Assembly: GCF_014337155.1 (NCBI RefSeq)
Contig: NZ_CP060632.1
Coordinates: 2,425,001-2,489,000, forward strand
Source of the DNA: Wujia chipingensis
GTDB lineage: Bacteria > Bacillota > Clostridia > Lachnospirales > Lachnospiraceae
DNA length: 64,000 nt
Direction: 5' to 3'
Shown in pieces: positions 1-10,000 of this stretch; position 1 is the first letter of the stretch, and the number at the start of each line of letters is the position of its first letter. The notes below the pieces were generated by a model. That model saw only the letters and a program-made list of their open reading frames with translations. It did not search any database and was not told the DNA's origin. Made by a program: the position numbers and the translations under genes.

Positions 1-129
1 CACAAGCCCCTCAGACATTATCACATTACCTTCCATCCTTGTAATCACACGCAATCCAAACAATTCTTCATAAAAATCAATTGATTCGTCAATGTTATCA
101 ACAATAATCAATACATTTTTTAAACTCAT
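1..129 (-). CDS. VOC/glyoxalase-fold protein, N-terminal fragment
   Basis: These are the first 43 residues of a gene that runs off the left edge. The ATG is at 129, and its first bases overlap the TGA of the upstream DUF4186 gene in an ATGA junction, which suggests translational coupling. The visible stretch DNIDESIDFYEELFGLRV is the usual opening of the vicinal-oxygen-chelate fold, a short strand followed by a helix and the F-Y-x-x-L-F-G-L turn, seen in glyoxalase, bleomycin-resistance and related proteins. The metal ligands and substrate residues lie outside the window, so no specific activity can be given. Confidence 0.7.
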   Translation of the reverse strand, partial: MSLKNVLIIVDNIDESIDFYEELFGLRVITRMEGNVIMSEGLV

Positions 130-506
130 GATTTATGTTCCTGCCTCCCCATTTCTTTTTGAATCCATGTCATAATTACATCTACAAGATAATCCTGCTG
201 CACCTGACTCAATTCCTTGCCGGGTTGCATTTTATGCCACTTTCGGATGCACTCCCTGCAGCATGTTGCTGTTGCGTGCTGAGCAATAAATACTGGATGT
301 CCACGCATAGGTGTCTGCTTGCCATCATTTGCTATATATGCCGGAGCTTCTCTCTTTGCTATAAAATCCTTTGCATGTTGTCTTATTGTATCAAGACCTT
401 TTTCATTTATGTAATCAATATCTTTCTGCTTCAGATGGAAACTGCTTCTGAACTTGGAATTATCCAGTCGCTCAAATAACTGCCTGTACCATTCATCCTT
501 AGTCAT
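126..506 (-). CDS. DUF4186 family protein
   Basis: This 126-residue protein matches the DUF4186 family in its whole layout: an N-terminal helix-rich part (WYRQLFERLDNSKFRSSFHL), a middle stretch GHPVFIAQHATATCC, and a C-terminal helix. The motif QHATATCCRECIRKWH, with three cysteines and two histidines close together, could bind a metal, but this is inference. DUF4186 has no known function. The stop codon overlaps the start of the VOC gene and the PAS-protein gene ends five bases upstream, so the three genes probably form one operon. It may be ICE cargo or flanking chromosome. Confidence 0.85.
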   Translation of the reverse strand: MTKDEWYRQLFERLDNSKFRSSFHLKQKDIDYINEKGLDTIRQHAKDFIAKREAPAYIANDGKQTPMRGHPVFIAQHATATCCRECIRKWHKMQPGKELSQVQQDYLVDVIMTWIQKEMGRQEHKS

Positions 507-510
507 ATCA

Positions 511-1197
511 TCACCACAAATCGTATAGTTTCATAGTTTCTACATTTCGATATTCATGTTTCTCATAATATCCTATCAGCTTACCCTCATCTCTGAGTGC
601 CACCATGTAAACATCTTTATTCTGTTTCTCATTATGAAAAGTATAGACGATATTATGGCTTTCATTTGCTGCAAACCATTCCACTACCTGCTGTATTTTA
701 TCTCTGGATTCCGGATTATGACAATCTAACAGACTTCTTCCAATAAGTTTATCGCCACCTCGCTTTGCATAGCTGATAACAGCTGCCGGATTCATGTAGA
801 TAATCTCATGCTTGAGATTGCATATAACAACGGATGCCCTGTCCTGATCAACAATGCTCTTATAAAAACTGACATAGGATTTAAACTTAATCACCTTTTC
901 ATTATCTAGCCTCTTTTGAAGTTGTGGCTTCTTTCTTCGATAATAATCGTATATCTCTCCATCAGGTATCCAGATTTGTGCCTCATTTATCTTATCAAGT
1001 ACAGCTTCAACAATCTGTTCATCTGCCAGTAAATCAGGTGCTTTATCATGCTCTGTAACATATCTTTTGTATTCATCAAACACCCAGCCTGTAATCTTAT
1101 CCTTCTGTTTCATCTTGAGATTACTAAATGTTTTATTCATCTGAAAAAGCTGACCATCTACCTTTTTATGTATTTTTGTCTTTTTACTTTTTGTCAA
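511..1197 (-). CDS. PAS-domain protein with basic N-terminal region
   Basis: This is a 228-residue protein. Residues ~105-215 form a PAS domain (SVVICNLKHEIIYMNPAAV, then a GRSLLDCHNPESR segment and the closing strand VYMVALRDEGKLIGYYEKHEY). The N-terminal hundred residues are lysine-rich and helical (KITGWVFDEYKRYV) and may bind nucleic acid or a partner. No kinase, GGDEF or other output domain is present, so it is probably a small ligand- or redox-sensing protein. The start is a TTG (1197) four bases after GGTGGGAG; no ATG fits better. It is expressed from its own promoter, because a terminator separates it from the ICE operon to its right. Confidence 0.75.
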   Translation of the reverse strand: MTKSKKTKIHKKVDGQLFQMNKTFSNLKMKQKDKITGWVFDEYKRYVTEHDKAPDLLADEQIVEAVLDKINEAQIWIPDGEIYDYYRRKKPQLQKRLDNEKVIKFKSYVSFYKSIVDQDRASVVICNLKHEIIYMNPAAVISYAKRGGDKLIGRSLLDCHNPESRDKIQQVVEWFAANESHNIVYTFHNEKQNKDVYMVALRDEGKLIGYYEKHEYRNVETMKLYDLW

Positions 1198-1266
1198 ATT
1201 TCTCCCACCTTTATGTAATTAACAACTTTTGCTAGTATAGCACATGTTTCGCACTTATCTTTTCAC

Positions 1267-1275
1267 ATTATAACA
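1267..1275 (-). promoter_or_regulatory. Candidate promoter (extended -10) of the PAS/DUF4186/VOC operon
   Basis: On the minus strand this reads TGTTATAAT, a TATAAT hexamer with the TG of an extended -10 element. It lies between the terminator at 1302-1327 and the TTG start at 1197. No good -35 hexamer is visible. A second possible -10, TATACT, lies 35 bases further downstream. Confidence 0.4.
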
Positions 1276-1295
1276 TCTATCATATTTATCCGCAT

Positions 1296-1330
1296 TAAAA
1301 AAGGACGCAGAATCTCTCCCACGTCCTCAC
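1296..1330 (-). terminator. Rho-independent terminator at the end of the ICE operon
   Basis: On the minus strand AGGACG (1327-1322) and CGTCCT (1307-1302) form a stem with a 14-nt loop, followed by TTTTTT. It starts six bases after the DUF6674 stop codon. Confidence 0.75.
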
Positions 1331-1332
1331 AT

Positions 1333-2253
1333 CTATCTGGCTTTATCTTCTCTTACCTTCGATACTTCCTTATGTGCCGCTTCCTGCTTCACCTCATCCA
1401 CACCTCTAGCCTCAAATGCATCTGCATTATACTGATACTCTTGCGGTTCAGCGACCATTGGTGAATATACAATCTCTGCTTCCACTCGCTCAGTTTCTGC
1501 CCTCTCCGGCTCTGTCTGTTCCTGCTCCTTCACATTCTCCATATGCTCTTCCTTATCAAGCTGCACATTCATAGCCAGATTATCCAGCTTATTAATCGAA
1601 GCATCAAGATGTAGCTCCATTGATACAAGTATCTTTTTCACTGCTTTCATAGGTGCAAGCACCGCCTTTGTAATGGGATGTTTCTGCTCTTTCCGTGAGT
1701 AATCCACCTCCGGCTTGTCAGCAAAAGTGCGGAATGCATTGGCTACTGTCTGCCCGGCTTCACGAAATCCTTTTGCAAGAAGTGCTGTCTTTGCTATATC
1801 CTTATCCGTAGTCTTGATTGCACCTCTTACATTTTCCCGGATATCAAGAAGTCTTTTCTTAATTCCTAAGAACTCAGATACCCTGTATAATGCTGCTCTT
1901 CCCTTTGCCTTTGCTTCATCAACTATGCTCTTTGCTGTAGATTTGACCTGTGCTTTCACTTCTGATACCTGCGACTTTATCTGCTCACATCTGGTATTAA
2001 GTCGCTCCCGTGCTTCCGCCAATGCCTTTTTAACATTATTGACAAGTGTATCCTCCTGCATTTCTTTGATCTGGTTCTGCATGTTGGTTAGTTCTTCCGT
2101 CATGGAATCAATCTTTTTCTCCAGTCCATCCACATAGCTGCATATCTCAAATACATCATTTGCCTGCTCTTTCATGGCATTTTTCTTTAATAATTCGAGA
2201 AGTTCCCTTATGACCTCCTCATTGGTAAGTGTTTTTCCTGCTTCCATATCCAT
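1333..2253 (-). CDS. DUF6674 family coiled-coil protein
   Basis: This 306-residue protein is the last gene of the ICE operon. It begins with a helical region (LTNEEVIRELLELLKKNAM), followed by a long coiled coil at ~residues 45-115 rich in K, E, Q and A. A middle region around residues 120-225 contains GIKKRLLDIRENVRGAIK, and the acidic tail is rich in E, P and Q. The layout fits DUF6674 proteins, found in Lachnospiraceae conjugative elements near the methylase-helicase gene. The function is unknown. GGAGG lies seven bases before the ATG. There is no signal peptide or membrane segment, so it should be cytoplasmic. Confidence 0.75.
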   Translation of the reverse strand: MDMEAGKTLTNEEVIRELLELLKKNAMKEQANDVFEICSYVDGLEKKIDSMTEELTNMQNQIKEMQEDTLVNNVKKALAEARERLNTRCEQIKSQVSEVKAQVKSTAKSIVDEAKAKGRAALYRVSEFLGIKKRLLDIRENVRGAIKTTDKDIAKTALLAKGFREAGQTVANAFRTFADKPEVDYSRKEQKHPITKAVLAPMKAVKKILVSMELHLDASINKLDNLAMNVQLDKEEHMENVKEQEQTEPERAETERVEAEIVYSPMVAEPQEYQYNADAFEARGVDEVKQEAAHKEVSKVREDKAR

Positions 2254-2276
2254 TCTGTTTCCTCCATTCTGTAAAT

Positions 2277-2296
2277 GGGGCAGCCTTGGCCGCCCC
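2277..2296. other. Intergenic hairpin between the SpoVG-like and DUF6674 genes
   Basis: GGGGC (2277-2281) pairs with GCCCC (2292-2296), with further GCC/GGC pairing inside. There is no following T run, so it is more likely a processing or mRNA-stability element than a terminator. Confidence 0.45.
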
Positions 2297-2313
2297 TGTT
2301 CTCCGATTGCTAA

Positions 2314-3003
2314 TTATCGAAAGGGTGTTGTCTCTTTGTCCTTCTCTTTATCGGGATTGCCATGATGTTTCTCAGCACTCTCCCTAGCTTTTTCATTGCT
2401 CTTATCCTTTGCTTTCTCATATTCCGAGATAATCTCATTATAGAGTTTTTCCCTGAAATCCTTTGTGACCGGATAGCAGACATCCTGATAGATTGGCTTG
2501 CCCTGCTCATCCACCTGCTTTGTCTTATAAGAAGGCATTGATACAAAGATCTTCTCTTTGCCCTGCACGATATTAATGTTATTTACAATGAAACTGTTTT
2601 CAAAGTAAATTCGTGCCAGCCCCTTGATATTGCTGCCTTCCCTCTCATAAGGTGTCACAGTTACGGAAAACTCAGGCATTTCCTGTGTTCTGTCCTGCTT
2701 CTGTGTCTCCTCTTTCTCCGGCTCCCTGATTCTTGCATAGGCATCAAGGATATTGGTATAGAGTTCCTCTCGAAACTCTGCTGTGATAGGATTGCACACA
2801 TCCTTATAGATCACGCCATTGCTTTCATCACGCTCATTGGAACGGTATCTAGGCATTGATACAAAAAGCTCTCCCTTGTCCTTATTCTCAAGAATTGCAA
2901 TATTGGTAATCTTAAATGAATCACCAAATACTACTGTTGCAAATCCCTTGATATTGCTGCCCTCTTTTGCTCTTACTTCATTTACCTTAATTGAATACTT
3001 CAT
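2314..3003 (-). CDS. Tandem double SpoVG-domain protein
   Basis: This 229-residue protein is built from two consecutive SpoVG-like domains, at ~residues 1-92 and ~110-200. Each has the family hallmarks: a first strand pair (SNIKGFATVVF and SNIKGLARIYF), a second strand leading to VSMPRY or VSMPSY, then a D-V-C-x-P-(I/V)-T segment and a C-terminal helix (FREELYTNILDAY and FREKLYNEIISEY). SpoVG of Bacillus and Staphylococcus is a ~90-residue DNA- and RNA-binding regulator that acts as a dimer, so this protein could be a fused dimer. A charged lysine/glutamate tail of about 30 residues follows. It sits between two unknown ICE genes with only a 3-bp gap upstream. A role in ICE gene regulation is inference. 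Confidence 0.85.
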   Translation of the reverse strand: MKYSIKVNEVRAKEGSNIKGFATVVFGDSFKITNIAILENKDKGELFVSMPRYRSNERDESNGVIYKDVCNPITAEFREELYTNILDAYARIREPEKEETQKQDRTQEMPEFSVTVTPYEREGSNIKGLARIYFENSFIVNNINIVQGKEKIFVSMPSYKTKQVDEQGKPIYQDVCYPVTKDFREKLYNEIISEYEKAKDKSNEKARESAEKHHGNPDKEKDKETTPFR

Positions 3004-3006
3004 ATG

Positions 3007-3405
3007 CTATTCCTCGCTTTCTTTTTGTTCTTTGTTTTGCTTTGGTATGATAAGATCACACCAAAGCTGTTCTATCTGTTCACAAGACAATCTACCATTT
3101 AACCAGTTGCCAAGTGTAACGACCATTCCATCCTGCTCGTAGTAGAGCCACTCCTGTGTTTCAATGTTCCCCTCATACACGATAGTCACATCAAAATCAG
3201 GCATAAATAATCCTTCCTCCTCATCCCATACACAGGCTATTCCCTGTCTGAGTGTCAGATTCAGGCTTTCGACATATACTGACCAGCCGCTTACGACTAT
3301 CTGAAAGTCATCATCAATCTCTGCAATATCATCCTCAAGCCCGATTAACTCCTCCATTTCCGATACTGCCTCTTCTATCTCACCTAACCGGTATCTCTTA
3401 TTCAT
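3007..3405 (-). CDS. Hypothetical ICE protein, 132 residues
   Basis: I do not recognise this protein. It is acidic (opening with GEIEEAVSEMEELIGLEDDI), has no signal peptide or membrane segment, and alternates aromatic and hydrophobic residues in its middle (VVSGWSVYVESLNLTLRQG), suggesting a small mixed alpha/beta fold. The start overlaps the end of the sortase gene by eight bases, and the SpoVG-like gene follows three bases after its stop, so it is translated as part of this operon. Confidence 0.6.
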   Translation of the reverse strand: MNKRYRLGEIEEAVSEMEELIGLEDDIAEIDDDFQIVVSGWSVYVESLNLTLRQGIACVWDEEEGLFMPDFDVTIVYEGNIETQEWLYYEQDGMVVTLGNWLNGRLSCEQIEQLWCDLIIPKQNKEQKESEE

Positions 3406-4015
3406 CCATCACCGCCTCCTTGTAAATACACCTGACCACAAAACGCATGGTTCCTTTCTGGGAACAGGTAAAAAGAGTTAGTTCTTTTTCTGTACCCTGT
3501 GTCTTGATGCTGTTATCATACGGATTTACTACCTCTGTCTCTGTTACCTCATAGATGTGTTTCAGTCCCTTTTTGTCGGTTATCATCACTTCACCGCCTA
3601 TGGATATCTGCTTCAGCGCTGTAAAAAATGTGCCATATCTGCTGCCATTGTGACCGCATAACACACAGTTGCCACTCTCACCGATTCCTGCTGTTTCTTC
3701 TATATGACCAATCCCGGCATTAAGTACTTTGCTTGTGGTTCCTTCCATTACCGGATACCTGATATCTAAGCCCGGTATCTCAATGATGCCGATAACACCG
3801 CCTTCTTTAAGAATGGCTTCATCCTCTTCACTAATGAAGGTTTGCTCTTCCTCCACATCTGTTTCTTCATCGTAATCATCCTCCAATGTCTGCTCAAATT
3901 CACGTATGAGCTGTTCTGTCTGTTTTTCTCCGGTTGTCCGCCAGAAAAAAGGGACTGCCATAATGGCAATCCCTGCTGTAATCAGTAGTCCTGCGACCAC
4001 TTTTCTTATGCTCAT
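3398..4015 (-). CDS. Sortase (class B/D-like)
   Basis: Sortases are membrane-anchored cysteine transpeptidases that join LPxTG-type surface proteins to the cell wall or to each other. This 205-residue protein has an N-terminal membrane segment (residues ~6-24), an acidic spacer (~40-65), then the catalytic domain with His122 (CGHNG), Cys184 (LTLFTCS) and Arg191 (MRFVVR), all in the expected order. The start was set at the ATG at 4015, because AGGAGAG lies just upstream; an earlier in-frame ATG (4108) falls inside the helicase gene without such a site. The only LPxTG protein in the window is the adhesin at 30947-36325, the likely substrate. The exact sortase class is uncertain. Confidence 0.88.
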   Translation of the reverse strand: MSIRKVVAGLLITAGIAIMAVPFFWRTTGEKQTEQLIREFEQTLEDDYDEETDVEEEQTFISEEDEAILKEGGVIGIIEIPGLDIRYPVMEGTTSKVLNAGIGHIEETAGIGESGNCVLCGHNGSRYGTFFTALKQISIGGEVMITDKKGLKHIYEVTETEVVNPYDNSIKTQGTEKELTLFTCSQKGTMRFVVRCIYKEAVMDE

Positions 4016-4028
4016 ATTATTCACTCTC

Positions 4029-7000
4029 CTATCGTGTTCTGCCCTCTCTGTCGGCTGGATAAGCACCTTTATCCTCTGCCACAATTGCTGCAGATTCCAT
4101 CCTGTCATCTGTTTCTCTTTCTTCCTCCGGTCCGCTCAGGTCTGCATCCACAGCCTTTGCGTTCTCAAGGTCAAGCTGGGCATTCAGTTCACACTGCCTT
4201 GCCAGTTTTTCATTCAGTTCCTCACTGTACGCAAATGGCTTGTCATACTCTGCCTTTGATGCTTCAAGGTCATTCTGGTACTGCTCAATCTTCTTTTCTA
4301 AGAAATCGATGTTCTCATGGAGTCCATTGAACAGGTTTTCCAGCTTTACCATACTGCCGACAGGACTTGTGGAAAGCTCTGCCTTGTACTCAGTCTTTCC
4401 ACGAAGCACCATATAATTGATGCCAAGGAAGTTCTTTTCCACAAGCAGTTCAAATCCGTGGAATTTACCGATTGCAGTTGTCTCTCCGGTCTTGCACTTG
4501 CTGATTGCTTCAAGCATCATCGTTCCGCCTTCCACTCGCTCTGTGTAAGTTGCCCTGCCTATGGTAATGGCAAATTCCGGATTATCAATCAGCTCTTTAT
4601 CCCTTGCTTTTACATCCTCTCTTACATTGGCAAGTTTTTCCGTTGCTGTCTTAATGAGCTTCGGGTACTTAATCATAAAGTTATCCTGCAAGCCATATCT
4701 CTGATTGTCATAGGATGCCTTTAATAGCTTTAATCTCTGGACATCATTGTCAATCTCCATCTTCTCACGAATAAGAGGATTGCCTGTAGCAACCGCCTTA
4801 ATCTCTGCATAGGAAAGTGTAGCCTCGTCGATATCCTCACAGCTTCGGCTTACAGCCTTGCTTGTCATGACCTGACTGATGAATCGCTGCTTATTCTCGA
4901 CGAGCGACCAGTTGTATGCATCAAAGGTTCCTTTGGTGACATATCTGTAGATTGCCACCTCTTCATTTTCGTTGCCTTGTCGTATGCCTCGTCCTTCCCT
5001 CTGTTCAATAGAAGAAGGCTTCCACGGACAATCCACATGATGCATTGCAACAAGGTGTGTCTGCACATTGACACCTGTTCCACACTTGTCCGTTGAACCG
5101 ATAAGAACTTTCTTTTTACCTGTCCTCATTTCCTTAAAAAGTGCATCCCTCTGTGCATCCGTTTTGGCATCATGGATAAATGCTATCTCATCAGCCGGAA
5201 TACCATACTGGATAAGTGTTTCCTTCAGATAATCGTAGATGGTAAAGTCCTTATCCGGTCCCGGTGTGCCGATATCCGAAAAAATAAGCTGGCAGCCTAT
5301 ATGACCGTTGGCATTTCCTTTCTCATATTCTTTCCAGACATTTTCTGCTACCTTATTGAGCTTTCCATCCGGATTGTTTGGTGCATCCTTATCAATCAGT
5401 CTGGCATCTGTTCCGAGTAGTCTTGCCTCATGGGTAATCTTCAGGAAGTTATCCTCGCTTGGATCAACTCCACCGCCTCTGATACGCTCTGCCCTCACAA
5501 CAAAATCTTCCATGACCTGCTTTACATACCAGTCAGGCTCCGACTCAACTATGATAGGCTTCCCGCCACGGAGAGCTGGCACATCAAGGTCAAGCATGTC
5601 TGCGGTCTGCACATCTGCTACCTCACGGAAGATATTCATAAGCTCCGGCAGATTCGTAAACTTATTAAATCTGCTCTTAAAACGGAATCCGCTTCCCTCT
5701 ACAGTAAGCTCCAGTGCTGTTGTCACTTCACCAAAGTTCGCTGCCCATGAATCAAAGTGATAAATCCCCATCTCTTCAAGTGCCGCTTTCTGTAAGTAAA
5801 GCTGCATGACATACATCTCACACATGGTATTGGATATCGGTGTACCTGTTGCAAATACAATGCCCCTGCCATCATTTATCTCTGATAGATACTGGCATTT
5901 TAGCTGCATATCCGTTGACTTCTTCGCTCCACTGCTGCTGATGCCTGACACATTATTCATCTTGGAAAAAATCGCAAGGTTCTTAAAATTATGCGCCTCA
6001 TCCACCATAATAGAATCCACGCCAAGCTCCTCAAAGGTTATAAGGTCATCCTTCCTGCTCTCATCGGATAGAGACTTCAGCTGTTCCTCCAGCTTTTTCT
6101 TCTGGCTTTCCATCTGTTTTACAGTCCAACGCTCTCCGTTACGCTCCTTCATCTCATCAATCGCATAGCTGATTTCATCAATCTGCTCATTAAGCATTCG
6201 CTCCTTTCTCTCTGCTGAGATTGGGATTTTCTCAAACTGCGAGTGGGACATGATAATGCAGTCATAGTCGCCTGTCGCAATCCTTGATACAAACTGCTTT
6301 CTGCGGCTCTTTTCAAAATCACGCTCTGTGGCAACTAAGATATTGGCTGATGGATAAAGCCTTAAAAACTCTGATGCAGTCTGACCGATAAGCGGCTTTG
6401 GAACAACCATGATGGTCTTATTGGCAAGTCCTAGTCTTTTCTGTTCCATGCAGGCAGCCATCATCTCAAAGGACTTTCCGGCACCGACACAGTGTGCCAG
6501 CAGGGTATTTCCTCCAAGAAGAATTCTTGCCACCGCATTCTTCTGGTGTGGCTTTAGCTCAATCGCCGGATTCATTCCCGGAAACTGTAAGTGGCTTCCG
6601 TCATACTCACGCAGACGGATGTTATTAAATGTCTCGTTGTAATACTCCACATACTTCTGTCTGCGCTCCGGCTCTGAAAACAGCCACTCCTTGAACTTCT
6701 CTTTAATCATGTTCTGCTTTTCCCTTGCAAGCATTGTCTCATTCTTATTGACTTCGTAATGATATTGGCCATCTCCGTCATCAATCCTGTCCCTTACTGT
6801 TACAGTTTTAAGATTCAGCGTATCCTCAAAAATAGAATAAGCATCCATGCGGCTTGTACCATAGGTCTTAGTAGCTGCCACTGAATGCTTATCCATGCTT
6901 TTATTCTCGATGAACCATTCCATGCTCATCTTATTTAAGTGTACCTGAATGCCTGTATTGTAATACTGGCTTCTGACTGCCCTTGCCCGCCTTGGCGTAT

Positions 7001-10000
7001 TGAGAAGTTCATAGATAAACTGCTCATAATCAAGCGGTTCAATCCATGTCGTACCAATCTTTACATCAATGTCTGATGCTTCAATCCATTCCGGCTGCAC
7101 CTTTTCAAGTGCTGCCACATTGCCTGCAAATCTTTCTGCCTGTGGATTGTCTGTATCCGCTGCCATAGCTTTTGCTACACGAAGCTTGTCTCTCACATTT
7201 CCGGACAGATACTCGTCTGCTGTCTCCCATCCGATGTCTGGATTATTCTCGTTGTAACGGTCGGGATTTAAGAAAATCAGTCCATCCAGTTCTTCCACAA
7301 GAACTGCTCTTCTAAGCTCTACCAAAGCATCATCACTTAGCGTTATCTCATCCGCTGTCTGTCCGGACCTTTCTGCAAGCTCTTCCTTTGCATTAGTAAT
7401 ATCCGGCTCATAGATAGAAAGCATATAGGCAGGGTTTACATATCCAAATTCATTGACGGATACATTTAATGCTTCCACAGCAGTCTCAACCCTGTCTATG
7501 ACAGCCTTTGCCTTAATCGTCTGCTTATAAAACATATCCGCTTTTTTCACCTCCCCGTCTTCATTTACTTCCTCAAGACTGCAAAGAAGTGGGTAATCGC
7601 TGTCATCCCTGAAAGCTATTCTGTTTGCTTTTGAAGTAATGGCTCCATACTGCTTTGCAAAATCATCATATTTTACATTAAGAAGTCTCTGTTTATCAGA
7701 AAGCTCCTCCTCGCTGCAGCCATCCATCTGGATATCAATCAGCTCTCTTGTTATCTGTCTGATTTCATCAAGGCTTCGGATTCGCTCCTCGGCAGTCTGT
7801 GATACTTCTTTTCTTACCATCTCGGAATTTTCCCTGTAATAGAGCTTTCCTTCAAAAAATGTGTAAGTGTAGTTTCTCACATCCGGATCAGCCGGGATAA
7901 CTTCCTCCGTCTGCTCCGCCTCATCTGCCACTCTCTCAAAATCTGTCATCTGTGCTTTAATATTACCGATAGCTTTGTTTAATGCTTCATACATATTGAA
8001 GTTCTCATCATCATTCACACAGACTGTATATCTGCTGTCCTGTCCGTAAATCCTTGTGTCATACTCCATAGCCCCAAGCATCATTTCCGGATGTTCCGCA
8101 AAATAAGAGTTGACAGCAATGCCATTCTCAGTCACACCAAGGTGTACCCAGTCAGGCTCAATATCAATCTTTCTCTCCCTCTTCTGCAAAAACAGGATAT
8201 CTGCTGTCACTTCGGTTCCTGCATTGTCTTTAAATGCAGTATTCGGAAGCCTTATTGCTCCCACAAGCTCTGCTCTTTCAGCCAGATACTTTCGGATAGT
8301 AGGATTTGCCTTATCAAGTGTTCCCTTTGTGGTAATTACAGCAACCATGCCACCCGGTCTTACCTGATCAAGTGCTTTTGCCAGAAAATAATCATGAATA
8401 CGGAAGTTATACTTGTTGTACTTCGGATCAAATACCTTGTAATCTCCAAATGGCACATTCCCGACAACCACATCAAAGAAGTTATCCGGATATGTGGTAT
8501 TCTCAAATCCTGTGATACTGATATTGGCATTCTGATAAAGCTGCTTTGCAATTCTTCCTGAAATGCTGTCAAGCTCCACCCCATACAGCTTGCTTCTCTG
8601 CATTGGTGCCGGCATACTTCCAAAGAAGTTACCGATACCCATAGATGGCTCTAATACATTGCCGCCTCTGAAACCAAACTGGACAAGTGCCGAATTTATG
8701 CACATGGCAATCTCCGGTGAAGTATAAAAGGCGTTATTTACTGTTGCCCTTGCAGCACTGTATTCCTCATCAGATAAAAGGTCTTTCAGCTCTGCATATT
8801 CTTTGCTCCAGCCTGCGTTTTCCTCGTCAAATGCCTGTGACAGTCCGCCCCAGCCAACAAACTTCGACAAAACTTTCTGTTCCTCCGGTGTGGCAAGCCT
8901 GTTTTCTGATTCAATCTGCTTTAAAGTGCGGATTGCATCCATATTCCACTGGTATCTGGTCTTGGCTCCACCTTTTTCCATTTCCCAGAGATTATAGTGG
9001 AAGTTGTATTTTTTCTGTACCGCATCATCTGAAATCACATGTCCATTCTCATCAATCTTGGTTTCCCAGCCATTCGCTGTTGCTCTTTCCCTGGTTTCAA
9101 GACGATTAGCTTTTACACTATCCTCGATATCAAAGAATCTCTTATAGACCGGATTCATCTTATCCCTGTCAGCCTTCTGCTTTGTCTCCTGATAATACCT
9201 TTTCTGGTCTTCTCCACAGTAAAATGGCTGTTTTACCATATAGGATAAAATCTCGTATAACTCACGCCAGTCGAGTGCACCTTCCTTACGCACACCATTC
9301 CTGTTCTTATAGCTGATCTTCACATATCCGCTTCTGATTGAGTACTCCACAAGACCATACTTATTGTTGGAATATGCCTTTCTTTCTGCATTATCTGTCC
9401 CTAATGCAATATCCCTGATAAGGTCAAGTTTATTTGGCATAAATGCAAAATCAGACTGCACCACATCCATAAGGAATGCCCTAAATGGAGTGTAGCAGCT
9501 GCAATCTGTTACAAGAATCTCCGCCGCATCACGCAGGTCTTCATCAAGCTCTGCAATACGCTTGGCATAATCAATCGGTGTAATATACTGAAGCTCTGAT
9601 GGATCTTTTTCAGTTGTTTCAGCTTCTATCTCTGCACCATATTCTGCCTGTGTTACCATGCGGTCTTCATCGGCAGTTTCCTGTGGTGTCATGCCTTTTG
9701 CACTTACATAATCTCTGTTAGAAGCATAGCTCTCCGGCTCATCCGGTATTGCATAATCATCAATCTCTGCTTCTGCCTCCTCCGGTTCCACTTCCCGGTA
9801 TTCGGCATCAATGACCTCATCATCCTCACGGAGTCCGTCCATCGCAAGCTCATCAATACGAGGTGTCTCAGGCTGGTATTCCCCTGTAAGAATAAGTACA
9901 CCAAGCTCTTTTTCGATATCTTTCCACGAAACATATCCTTCAACCTCTCCATCCTCATCTCGCCACTGAAAACGCAGTCCATTCCCATGAAATGTGTCAT

